Assembly (NCBI RefSeq): GCF_014647195.1
Contig: NZ_BMOS01000002.1
Coordinates: 40,386 to 104,385 of the forward strand
Direction of reading: 5' to 3'
Length of the DNA stretch: 64,000 nucleotides
Origin: Oceanobacillus indicireducens
GTDB lineage: Bacteria; Bacillota; Bacilli; Bacillales; Amphibacillaceae
The position numbers and the translations under genes were made by a program. The notes under the pieces are model-generated. The model was not told the origin of the DNA. It saw nothing but the letters and a program-made list of their open reading frames with translations, and made no database searches. This document shows positions 45,651 to 53,899 of the stretch, piece by piece (position 1 is the stretch's first letter; every line of letters begins with the position of its first letter).

Positions 45651-47306
45651 TTACACCCCCTTTTTATTTTGCTTGCGTATCATTCTGCGATGGAATAGTA
45701 ATAGGATATTCAATAAAACAAAAAAAATTACGGCAATGGTCCAACCTGTATAGCGAATAGCAGCTTCATCGATCGCATAGCTATACACGCTGATTAATGT
45801 TCCTACTACTACCATAATAAAGGAAAAAACCTCTAACAGTAAATAGTATTGATGCTTCATTTTTATCTGATTCTTTTCTTTATCCCAGACCCGGTCCCGT
45901 TCTCCGCTTTCTAAGAAATTAAGTAGGGCCCGCGGGTAAGACAACAACGGATCAGTCGCACGTCTCACATACTGCTTGGTAACAGATTCGACGATACTCT
46001 TCGTGCCGAACCAGTCCTTAATCTCATCTTTCCCCCATTTCACGATATCAATCTCCGGATTAATGGTATATAATATCCCAACGACGATCGATATCGCTCG
46101 GAGCAGATAAGCATAATCGGCAGGAAGCTGGATTGGCTGTTCTTTTACAATCTCGCTTATCTCGTCGAATACTTGATTTATCGCCTGGCTATCTAAATTT
46201 TTTAATGAAACATCGGAATACATTTCAACGGCATCAATCAACACTTCTTTAATTTTCTTCTTATTCGCGTTCGGGAGGAGGAAATTCATTTTATCCAATG
46301 CATCAATGACGATTTCATAATTATCGATAATAAATCCTTGGATGAGCAGTTTAAAATTTTCAGTATCCTGTTTCTTAATCTCTCCAATCATTCCGAAATC
46401 AATGATCGCAACGGTACCGTCCTCACGCAGCAGGATGTTTCCCGCATGGGGATCCGCATGAAATTTACCAGGATTCAGGAATTGATCGATGTAAAAGTCA
46501 AAAAGATTCTTGGATATCTGTTCCCGGTTCAGGTGGTGTTCCGCGAAGAATGCAGTATCCGTAATTTTTTCCCCATGAATCCATTCCATCACAAGGATAC
46601 GTTTCGTACATTGTTCTTCATAAAAGTGTGGAATATGAATATTCTCCATATCACCATAGCGTCTTTTAAAATACTTTCCGAATTCAAGCTCCTTCCCGTA
46701 GTCAAGTTCACGTTCCATGACGGTGACCAGTTCATGATACAGTGCTGTTAAATCAGCTTTCTTCCCAAAGTTTGTAAACACTTTAAGAATCCAGAACACC
46801 ATCCGCAGTGCGACAAAATCTTTATGGAATACTTCTTCAATCCGGTGGCGCCTTACTTTGATTGCAACTTCTTGGTCATTTTTTAAAATACCGTAATAGA
46901 CTTCACCAATCGATGCCGAGGCGACTGATTGTTTCTTAATATATTTCACATGTTCATATATGTTCTCTCCCCAGTCTTCCCGGAGAATCTTTTCCGCATA
47001 TTCAAAAGGCATTGACGGCACATGGTCGACAAGGCCGGTTAACTCTTGGATGAAAACATCGGGAAGAAAGTCGGTTCTTGTACTTAAGAATTGTCCCACT
47101 TTAATGAGTACGCCGCCGAGGTTTTCTGCTTTCTCCCGGTACTTCTTCCCGAGATCTTCAAGCAGTTTGTTCCATTTCTTATTCGTCTGCTCATCCCATA
47201 CGGAATGAAGGAGCAGGAATAGATATATTCTCGTTATAAATGAAATTGTAAGGGTGATAATTACTAAATAGCGATAAAGGAAATTATATTTGAGCAGCTT
47301 TCGCAA
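45651..47306 (-). CDS. UbiB/ABC1 family atypical kinase
   Basis: About 551 aa. KxGQ motif in GGVLIKVGQFLSTRTDFLP, an Ala-rich loop ASASIGEVYYG, catalytic-type FHADPHAGNILL and IIDFGMIGEI, then a C-terminal hydrophobic region with two helices. The family supports quinone or lipid metabolism; Bacillaceae make menaquinone, so the exact role is open. TTG at 47306 has AGAGGTGG 4 nt ahead; a GTG at 47342 is the alternative start. Confidence 0.85.
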   Translation of the reverse strand: MRKLLKYNFLYRYLVIITLTISFITRIYLFLLLHSVWDEQTNKKWNKLLEDLGKKYREKAENLGGVLIKVGQFLSTRTDFLPDVFIQELTGLVDHVPSMPFEYAEKILREDWGENIYEHVKYIKKQSVASASIGEVYYGILKNDQEVAIKVRRHRIEEVFHKDFVALRMVFWILKVFTNFGKKADLTALYHELVTVMERELDYGKELEFGKYFKRRYGDMENIHIPHFYEEQCTKRILVMEWIHGEKITDTAFFAEHHLNREQISKNLFDFYIDQFLNPGKFHADPHAGNILLREDGTVAIIDFGMIGEIKKQDTENFKLLIQGFIIDNYEIVIDALDKMNFLLPNANKKKIKEVLIDAVEMYSDVSLKNLDSQAINQVFDEISEIVKEQPIQLPADYAYLLRAISIVVGILYTINPEIDIVKWGKDEIKDWFGTKSIVESVTKQYVRRATDPLLSYPRALLNFLESGERDRVWDKEKNQIKMKHQYYLLLEVFSFIMVVVGTLISVYSYAIDEAAIRYTGWTIAVIFFVLLNILLLFHRRMIRKQNKKGV

Positions 47307-47394
47307 ATGAACCACCTCTGTTCCTATCTTCCCTACTTTCACCTTATCTTAATCATCCGATTTACACAAACCTAAACTGAAACTTTAATCAATA

Positions 47395-47545
47395 GGGGTT
47401 TTGCTTCATTTCCCACTGATTGTTAGTTGAACGAATCGGGGTGTTAGCGTCCGTTATCTCCGTCCTAAACTTTTTCGATATGACCTGAAGTTTTGAAGTG
47501 GGCGTTTTACAGACGGTTACACCGACAAAAGAGGGAATTCACTGA
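47395..47545 (-). repeat. 155-bp repeat, diverged copy 5
   Basis: Keeps the order CATTTCCCACTGAT, TGTTAGTTGAAC, GAATCGGGGTG, CGTCCGT and CAGACGGTTA of the reverse-complement consensus, but much is changed. It lies between the UbiB-like gene and the gate protein, whose starts are divergent. Confidence 0.5.
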
Positions 47546-47620
47546 AATTTTATTCAGCTATTGCATGTTTTATCAGCCGGATGTATAATTATGCAGTACG
47601 TTAATTTGGAGGATGAAATA

Positions 47621-48967
47621 ATGTTAAAAGGATACACATGGAAGAACTATTTATTATTTATTATCCCTTCTCTGATCGGGATTCTTTTATTTATTACCCC
47701 GATTTCAACTAGTGACGGGACGACGATTCCAATTGCATTACTTGCGGGATTTGTCGAGGAAGCACTTGCACCTTATCTATCGCTAATTATGTTGCTGATC
47801 ATCTTGATTACTGCATTCTGTACGATAATCGGCTTTGTATCGAAAGGTAAAGCTTATGCACAAACACCTTTCTTCAAGCAATTATTTACTACTTCATTAT
47901 TCTGGACGGTTACCCGTACGATTGCTGCCGTGTTTGCGATCATGGTCTATTTCAAACTGGGTCATGAGGCATTTTATAGCCCGGACACCGGCGGAACATT
48001 ACTTGATGGCTTATTGCATACGTTATTCGCGGTTTTCTTGTTTGCCGGATTATTTTTGCCACTGTTGACGAACTTTGGCTTACTTGAGTTCTTCGGTACA
48101 TTGATGACGAAAATTATGCGTCCTGTGTTTAAACTGCCGGGACGGTCTTCGATTGATGCACTCGCTTCATGGGTTGGAGACGGGACAATCGGAGTACTAC
48201 TAACAAGCAAGCAATATGAAGACGGCTTTTATACGAAGCGGGAAGCGACGGTAATTGGGACGACGTTTTCCATCGTGTCGATTACATTTTCTTTAGTTGT
48301 ATTATCCGAAGTCGGGCTGGAGCATATGTTTGTTCCTTATTACATTACAATTGTGATTGCCGGCGTTGTCGCTGCACTGATCATGCCGCGAATTCCACCG
48401 CTTTCACGAAAAAAGGATAGCTATATCGACGGAAGTAACGATGTTCTTGATGAAACAATTCCTGAAGGATATAACGTGTTGAGTTACGGTCTAAAAAATG
48501 CGCTAGAACGTGCAAAGAAAGAAACGAATGTGTCTAAATTCTTTAAAGAGGGCTTCCAAAACATTTTAGATATGTGGATGGGGGTTGCTCCTGTTGTGAT
48601 GGCATTCGGTCTGATTGCACTTATCATCGCCGAATATACACCATTCTTCAGTTGGATTGGAACACCGTTTATCCCACTCTTAGAACTTATGCAAGTACCA
48701 AATGCTGTAGAAGCATCCGAAACGATTCTAATCGGTTTTGCGGATATGTTCTTACCCGCAATTATCGGTTCCGGTATTGAGTCAGAGATGACACGATTCA
48801 TCATTGCCGCTTTATCCGTGACCCAGTTGATCTACCTATCCGAAGTCGGAGGATTATTACTAGGTTCCAAAATTCCAGTTTCCTTCATCGACCTAGTCGT
48901 CATCTTCTTACTACGGACGATCATCACACTCCCAATCATCACACTAATCGCACACCTCTTGTTTTAG
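47621..48967 (+). CDS. YjiH family nucleoside-recognition (gate) membrane protein
   Basis: 448 aa with about ten hydrophobic helices. The gate-domain motifs LPLLTNFGLLEFFGTLMTKIMRPVFKLPGR and ASWVGDGTIGVLLT, and a second half-repeat MPAIIGSGIESEMTRF-like stretch, are typical of YjiH. Likely a transporter of unknown substrate. ATG at 47621 with TTTGGAGGATG. Two REP modules follow the stop codon. Confidence 0.85.
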   Translation: MLKGYTWKNYLLFIIPSLIGILLFITPISTSDGTTIPIALLAGFVEEALAPYLSLIMLLIILITAFCTIIGFVSKGKAYAQTPFFKQLFTTSLFWTVTRTIAAVFAIMVYFKLGHEAFYSPDTGGTLLDGLLHTLFAVFLFAGLFLPLLTNFGLLEFFGTLMTKIMRPVFKLPGRSSIDALASWVGDGTIGVLLTSKQYEDGFYTKREATVIGTTFSIVSITFSLVVLSEVGLEHMFVPYYITIVIAGVVAALIMPRIPPLSRKKDSYIDGSNDVLDETIPEGYNVLSYGLKNALERAKKETNVSKFFKEGFQNILDMWMGVAPVVMAFGLIALIIAEYTPFFSWIGTPFIPLLELMQVPNAVEASETILIGFADMFLPAIIGSGIESEMTRFIIAALSVTQLIYLSEVGGLLLGSKIPVSFIDLVVIFLLRTIITLPIITLIAHLLF

Positions 48968-48972
48968 AAATC

Positions 48973-49037
48973 GGGACAGAGGGTCAGAGCAGTTGTCCCT
49001 CCTTTTGAGCGGGACATGGGGTCAGAGCAGTTGTCCC
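48973..49037 (+). repeat. Two direct GGGACA modules after the gate gene
   Basis: Modules at 48973 and 49011, a 38-bp step, same as in the 23-kb array. GGGACATGGGGTCAGAGC-AGT-TGTCCC. Confidence 0.9.
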
Positions 49038-49083
49038 AGTGAGCTAAGTGAACGGGAGACTCTCATCCCTTCACCCCGGGATT

Positions 49084-49138
49084 AAAAAATGAAGAAAGCA
49101 GTGGACCATCACCCGGTTCACTGCTTTCTTCATTTTTT
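49084..49138. terminator. Bidirectional terminator
   Basis: AAAAAATGAAGAAAGCAGTG and CACTGCTTTCTTCATTTTTT pair between the convergent gate protein and acyltransferase genes. Confidence 0.9.
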
Positions 49139-49163
49139 GTAAAGATTATAGGAATCCCGTATC

Positions 49164-49230
49164 GGGACAGTGCCTCTGACCCCGCTGTCCCAGATCTCGA
49201 ATTGGGACAGTGTCTCTGACCCACTGTCCC
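49164..49230 (-). repeat. Two direct GGGACA modules before the acyltransferase stop
   Basis: Modules at 49164 and 49204, a 40-bp step, reading GGGACAGTGTCTCTGACCC-ACTGTCCC. CTCTG flanks are kept, and the GC of the usual GCTCTG is changed. Opposite orientation to the pair at 48973. Confidence 0.9.
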
Positions 49231-49235
49231 AGATC

Positions 49236-50222
49236 TTAATTTAGTTTTTCTCTTAGGAGGGTGGTGCGGCCTTCAATTAGTGGTTGGAAGATGCCGAGTA
49301 CTGGTTTCCATGCTAAGAGATAGACGATTCCTGCTGAGATGGCGGCAAGGCCAATGAGGTCGAGTGGACTGTCGACAGAAAATAATCCCGCTTCACGGAA
49401 GTATTGGATAAAGAATCCGTGTAATAAATAGACGTAGATTGTCCGGGCTCCAAGATGGGTAACCCCTTTTATCCGTTGTTGCGGAATCCAGGCAAGGACG
49501 CTTATAACCATCAATGCCGACCCCGCATAGACGAGCAGACGAACAATTCCTCCATAGTTCTCCACCCCTAAATCACCATACGATTTCGAAGCGAGCAACC
49601 AACCGGTATTAATTTCCGGTAAATAATAGATTAAGAAGGCGAACACCGCCATAATGACAATTCCCGCTATTTTGACAGATCTCTTTTTCACAAGCATGAA
49701 TTGCTCTTCCGTGAGCCAGTAGCCAATTAGGAAAAATGGGAAAAAGACAAATGTCCGCGACAAACTTAATGTATGGCCAATCTCGCCAAAGTAACCGACC
49801 ACAATCCCAATCAGTAAAGCGATGCTAATGCCTAGCATTGGTTTTAGCTTCTTAAATTGTTCGAGTAATATGTGCCAGCAAAATAGGCTTATTAGGAACC
49901 AGAGCGACCATTGCGGGTAAAATAAGCTCGCCTGCCAGTCCGCTTTACCAATAAGGTAATAATAGCCAGTGTACAACATCTGGAAAATAAGGTATGGCAG
50001 AAGTAATTTATTTACGAGTTTCCAAATATATTTGCTATCCCCTGCCCCCCTTGCAAAGAAACCGGAGATTAAAATAAAGGCAGGCATATGGAAAATATAG
50101 ACCCATGTATATAATGTGTTCATACCAAGTGAATCCGTTGCGAACGGTTGAATCAAATGACCAAATACAACGAGGAAGATCAATATCGTTCTAGCATTAT
50201 CAAAATACGCATTTCTTTCCAT
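49236..50222 (-). CDS. Acyltransferase 3 family membrane protein
   Basis: 328 aa with about ten hydrophobic helices. Opens with YFDNARTILIFLVVFGHLIQPF, the histidine-bearing signature of the family, and contains FHMPAFILISGFFAR. Members O-acylate sugars or cell-wall polymers; the substrate here is unknown. AAAGGATG precedes the ATG. No glycan gene cluster is nearby. Confidence 0.88.
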   Translation of the reverse strand: MERNAYFDNARTILIFLVVFGHLIQPFATDSLGMNTLYTWVYIFHMPAFILISGFFARGAGDSKYIWKLVNKLLLPYLIFQMLYTGYYYLIGKADWQASLFYPQWSLWFLISLFCWHILLEQFKKLKPMLGISIALLIGIVVGYFGEIGHTLSLSRTFVFFPFFLIGYWLTEEQFMLVKKRSVKIAGIVIMAVFAFLIYYLPEINTGWLLASKSYGDLGVENYGGIVRLLVYAGSALMVISVLAWIPQQRIKGVTHLGARTIYVYLLHGFFIQYFREAGLFSVDSPLDLIGLAAISAGIVYLLAWKPVLGIFQPLIEGRTTLLREKLN

Positions 50223-50372
50223 TGTTCTTCATCCTTTTTGTTCATGATTATTTTATTCGTCACTAAAACCATTGTACCCGCTACAGCCCCAAATAGCTGG
50301 AATGATGCGGCGTTTTCATTGTTTTGTTAGCCTCATGTAAACTAGATGACAAAATGTAATATTTTTGAAATC

Positions 50373-50406
50373 AAAAAAACCATCCCTATGGAGAGACGGT
50401 TTTTTC
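50373..50406. terminator. Terminator of tcyP
   Basis: ACCGTCTC-tccata-GGGATGGT flanked by A- and T-runs; works in both directions. Confidence 0.85.
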
Positions 50407-50414
50407 GCGTAAAC

Positions 50415-51812
50415 TTATACGATTGCTTCATCAGCAACGGAATCTTTATCATTAAATTTGTCTGAATCATGTGTGCCGAGAATACGGGATGTAAGTGTGC
50501 CGGCAACCATACTTCCATTCACGTTCAAAGCAGTACGCCCCATGTCGATTAATGCTTCAACAGATATCAATAAACCTGCCAGACCGACTGGAAGACCCAT
50601 GGAAGAAAGGACGATAATTGCTGCAAATGTAGCTCCACCACCTACACCCGCTACACCAAATGAACTAATTGCTGTGATGATAACAAGCGGGATTAGAAAG
50701 TCAAATGCCAATGGATTGATTCCTGCGGTTGGAGCGATCATAACGGCAAGCATAACCGGATAAATACCAGCACAACCGTTTTGTCCCATTGTCGCACCGA
50801 ATGAGGCAGATATATTCGCTGTTCCGTCATCTACTCCAAGTCCGTTCTTCTGTGCTTGAATATTGATTGGAATCGCTCCGGCACTTGAACGGGATGTAAA
50901 TGCAAATGCAAGGGCAGGGAAAGCTTTTTTCACGTAAATGAATGGGTTCAAACCACTGATTGACACTAGGACCAAATGGATGATAAACATGACAATTAAC
51001 GCTACATAAGAAGCAAGAACGAATTTACCGAGTTCAAGCACTCCCGCATAGTTCGTTGTCGCAACCATATTTGTCATTAGCGCGAGTACTCCGTATGGTG
51101 TTAGACGAAGAATCAATGTAACGATCCGCATGACAACCGCATAAATCGCATTTACACCTTTAACAAAGAGCTCTGCCTGTTCCGGCTGTTTCCTTCTGAC
51201 ACCTAAAACGGCGACACCTGTAATAAATGAAAAGACAACGACACCAATAACAGATGTCGGACGCTCTCCAGTCATATCAAGGAAAATATTGTTTGGAATA
51301 AAGTTTAAAATTCGTTGAGGCGTTGTCTGCTCTTCCATATCCGAATAGCGCTCTTCAAGTGCTAACGCTCGGTCGCTCTCCGCTTGACCCGATTCAATCT
51401 GGTCGGCAGAAAGATCAAAAATAAGTGCAGAGCTAATTCCGACAACAGCTGCAATCATCGTCGTACCAATTAAGATACCGATAACCCAGCCAGCCATTTT
51501 CCCAAGTTGTTTCGTTTTCTCCAAGTTGATGATTGCCCGAATAATGGAAACCATTACGAGTGGTACGACAATAAGCATCAGGAGACGGACATATCCGCTT
51601 CCTACAATATCGTACCAGTCAAGCGTCCCGGTTAACACATCCGACTCCGCTCCGTAAATAATCTGCAGGACGGCACCAAGAACAATCCCCAGACCCATTG
51701 CAGTAAAGACACGCTTCGCAAAGGATACATGTTTTTTCTGCATTGTATACAGCAAGCCAATAATTGCTAATAAGACAATAATATTTATAACTATAAAGAC
51801 GATATCCATCAT
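50415..51812 (-). CDS. tcyP: L-cystine transporter TcyP
   Basis: 465 aa dicarboxylate/amino acid:cation symporter family. About eight to nine helices, the serine-rich AFTSRSSAGAIPINI hairpin (SSAGAIP), ASFGATMGQNGCAGIYPVML and VGGGATFAAIIVLSSMGLPVG. The pattern fits TcyP better than glutamate carriers, so cystine uptake is the inferred job. AGGAGGG lies ahead of the ATG pair 51812/51809. No S-box riboswitch seen upstream. Confidence 0.87.
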   Translation of the reverse strand: MMDIVFIVINIIVLLAIIGLLYTMQKKHVSFAKRVFTAMGLGIVLGAVLQIIYGAESDVLTGTLDWYDIVGSGYVRLLMLIVVPLVMVSIIRAIINLEKTKQLGKMAGWVIGILIGTTMIAAVVGISSALIFDLSADQIESGQAESDRALALEERYSDMEEQTTPQRILNFIPNNIFLDMTGERPTSVIGVVVFSFITGVAVLGVRRKQPEQAELFVKGVNAIYAVVMRIVTLILRLTPYGVLALMTNMVATTNYAGVLELGKFVLASYVALIVMFIIHLVLVSISGLNPFIYVKKAFPALAFAFTSRSSAGAIPINIQAQKNGLGVDDGTANISASFGATMGQNGCAGIYPVMLAVMIAPTAGINPLAFDFLIPLVIITAISSFGVAGVGGGATFAAIIVLSSMGLPVGLAGLLISVEALIDMGRTALNVNGSMVAGTLTSRILGTHDSDKFNDKDSVADEAIV

Positions 51813-51960
51813 TTCCCTCCTAAATTATTATTCCCATAGAATTAATCTGATATAGACTATACTATGAATTAATCCGATGTGCAAGAAATGAGTTTATCAG
51901 GAAAATTTACATGTTTATTAGCTTTTCTTTAAGAGATTAAAGCTTTCTGTAAATAAAAGA

Positions 51961-51990
51961 AATGATTCCACAATCCGAGGTGGAATCATT
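51961..51990 (-). terminator. Terminator of the OsmC gene
   Basis: AATGATTCCA-cctcggattg-TGGAATCATT then TTCTTTTATTT on the minus strand. Confidence 0.8.
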
Positions 51991-51993
51991 TCT

Positions 51994-52434
51994 TCATCTT
52001 AGATTAGCCTTAAGTTCGATTTCAACATTTCCTTTAATTGCACGGGAAATCATACAGCTCGTTTCTGCTTTTTTGACTAACTTTTTCAATTTCGCATGTT
52101 CTTCATCCGTTGCGGAAGCTTTTAAGACTACGGTCGGCTTATGGATTATTTTTTTATACGTAAACACACCATTTGTCACGTCGACAATTGCTTCAGCATC
52201 GTGGGACATTTCCTCCAGTGGCAAATTCGCCCGTTCGATCATCGCCGCTAGTGTGATGACATAACAGGTCGCAGCTGCTCCAAGCAGCATTTCATCCGGA
52301 TTCGTACCAATACCCGGACCATCCATTTCTTTAGGGATTGAAATCTCTGTTTTTAAATTCCCAGCATCAATCCGACCGCTACTATTTCTTCCACCCGGCC
52401 ATTCCGCCTTCAAATAAAAATTATGTTCCGCCAT
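51994..52434 (-). CDS. OsmC/Ohr family peroxiredoxin
   Basis: 146 aa. The two redox cysteines lie in GAAATCYVITL and AETSCMISRA, spaced as in OsmC/Ohr proteins. It belongs to the short OsmC-like group that reduces organic hydroperoxides. AGAGGTGATTAC precedes the ATG. It stands alone; I saw no OhrR gene next to it. Confidence 0.9.
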   Translation of the reverse strand: MAEHNFYLKAEWPGGRNSSGRIDAGNLKTEISIPKEMDGPGIGTNPDEMLLGAAATCYVITLAAMIERANLPLEEMSHDAEAIVDVTNGVFTYKKIIHKPTVVLKASATDEEHAKLKKLVKKAETSCMISRAIKGNVEIELKANLR

Positions 52435-52499
52435 GTAATCACCTCTTAGCCCGATTGTAGCATAATTTTTGCTATTTACTTAACAGGAAGCAAAAAAAC

Positions 52500-52650
52500 A
52501 AAGGCGCAAGTGCCCTTACAGGCTAGGTACGCGATTCGTTACGCGGGCGCCTGGGACTGCGATTACTCGTCCCACCGAAGAGCGTTTGTACTAGCACGTA
52601 CAGTAGTCGCAGCAACGTACAAACTGTGCCTTACAGGACGGTAGATAGTT
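52500..52650. repeat. Structured repeat, second full copy
   Basis: AAGGCGCAAGTGCCC, GGCTAGGTACGCGATTCGTT and ACGCGGGCGCCTG, then ACTAGCACGTACAGTAGTCG, matching the reverse complement of 6866-7010. It fills the 335-bp gap between the OsmC gene and terC. Confidence 0.65.
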
Positions 52651-52713
52651 CGATGTTGTCCCATACGTGAGCGTACTTAATCGAACTTACCCTTTTATAG
52701 TTGCTTAAAAGAA

Positions 52714-52743
52714 AAAACCAAGGAAAAATCCACCTCGGTCGTT
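52714..52743 (-). terminator. Terminator of terC
   Basis: ACCGAGG-tggattttt-CCTTGGT then TTTTT on the minus strand. Confidence 0.75.
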
Positions 52744-52769
52744 TCTCTTCATAGTCATCTATCTAGCAT

Positions 52770-53561
52770 TTATTGAATGTCTTCTGTATCCGTTGTCGTC
52801 TTCTTCGATGAGAACCAACCGATAACTGCGATTAGAACGAGCACGATGTAAAACGTTAGCTTCCAGCCCGTTGTATGCGGGAATCCTTGTGGAATAAGCG
52901 CAATATCTTTATGGGCTAGGACAAGAACAGCAAGCTTCACCCCGACCCATCCGACAATGAGAAATGCCGCTACCTCGAGACCTGGTCGTTTAGCAAGTAA
53001 ACCAACGAAAACATTCGCTGCAAATCGCATAATGATTAGTCCGATCATCCCGCCGGCAAAAATAACTGCAAACTGTCCAGCATCAAGACTTCCAATATGA
53101 CCGAGTCCAGTAGGCGGCAGGGCTACTGCGAGTGCAACAGCTGCCAATATGGAGTCGATAGCAAAAGCAAGATCGGCGAATTCAACTTTAAATACCGTAA
53201 ACCAAAATTCTTTCGGTGTTGCCTCCTTGAGGGGTTCTCTATCCCTTGGAATGCTCGCTTCCTCTGGACTTTTCGATTTGAAACGGTCGTATAAGTTTTT
53301 AGCTGCAATTCCAAGTAAGTATATCGCGCCTAGCGCTTGTATCCACCAAAATTCTACGAGGTAAGAAATGACTAATAAAGAACCGAAACGAAGGACAAAG
53401 GCACCTGCCAGTCCATAAAACAGAGCTCTTTTTCGTTGTTTTTCCGGTAAATGCCTTACCATAATCGCTAATACGAGCGCATTATCTGCAGCAAGCAGTC
53501 CTTCCAGACCGATTAAAACGATCAATACCCATAAATATTCTAAAATCAAATCTGCACCCAT
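52770..53561 (-). CDS. TerC family membrane protein (likely Mn2+ exporter)
   Basis: 263 aa, about seven helices. Two acidic motifs, GLEGLLAADNALVLAIM near residue 18 and EFADLAFAIDSILAAVALA near residue 130, are those of TerC. In Bacillus, TerC proteins such as MeeF and MeeY export manganese for secreted enzymes. The yybP-ykoY aptamer upstream strongly supports a manganese role. AAGGAGTG precedes the ATG. Confidence 0.92.
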   Translation of the reverse strand: MGADLILEYLWVLIVLIGLEGLLAADNALVLAIMVRHLPEKQRKRALFYGLAGAFVLRFGSLLVISYLVEFWWIQALGAIYLLGIAAKNLYDRFKSKSPEEASIPRDREPLKEATPKEFWFTVFKVEFADLAFAIDSILAAVALAVALPPTGLGHIGSLDAGQFAVIFAGGMIGLIIMRFAANVFVGLLAKRPGLEVAAFLIVGWVGVKLAVLVLAHKDIALIPQGFPHTTGWKLTFYIVLVLIAVIGWFSSKKTTTDTEDIQ

Positions 53562-53606
53562 TGGTACACACTCCTTCTCCTGCTTCCCTCAGCGTGGTTT
53601 TAGGCA

Positions 53607-53637
53607 CAAAAAAATGGCCTTTATAGATAAAGGCCAC
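53607..53637 (-). terminator. Second terminator hairpin in the terC leader
   Basis: TGGCCTTTAT-ct-ATAAAGGCCA followed by TTTTTTT, directly downstream of the riboswitch terminator. Confidence 0.85.
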
Positions 53638-53639
53638 AG

Positions 53640-53760
53640 AAAAAGACCTTTACCTGCGATGGGTAAAGGTCTCGCTAACAACAATTGTTGCCAATCAAGC
53701 CGGAGATAGGTATCTCGTAATGACGACTTAAATTGTACAGCTACTCCCCTTTAGGAATCT
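53640..53760 (-). promoter_or_regulatory. yybP-ykoY manganese riboswitch
   Basis: On the minus strand: AAAGGGGAGTAGC, the ACCTATCTCCGGC side, GGCTTGATTGGCAAC, GTTGTTAGCGAGACC, then the expression-platform hairpin AGACCTTTACC-catcgca-GGTAAAGGTCT with a T-run. Mn2+ binding is known to prevent termination and raise expression of export genes. Confidence 0.93.
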
Positions 53761-53768
53761 TTAGGAAT

Positions 53769-53797
53769 ATTAAACACTATTCTAGTTAAAATGTCAA
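53769..53797 (-). promoter_or_regulatory. Sigma-A promoter of terC
   Basis: TTGACA (53792-53797), 17 bp, TTTAAT (53769-53774) on the minus strand, just ahead of the aptamer. Confidence 0.85.
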
Positions 53798-53899
53798 TCT
53801 TTACCCCATACAGGGAAAACATATGCGATTTGTAAAAACTTTTTCTATTCTACTGTTCCCCAAATCAAAATATTTATACATGAATAGGAAAGTTTTTTG

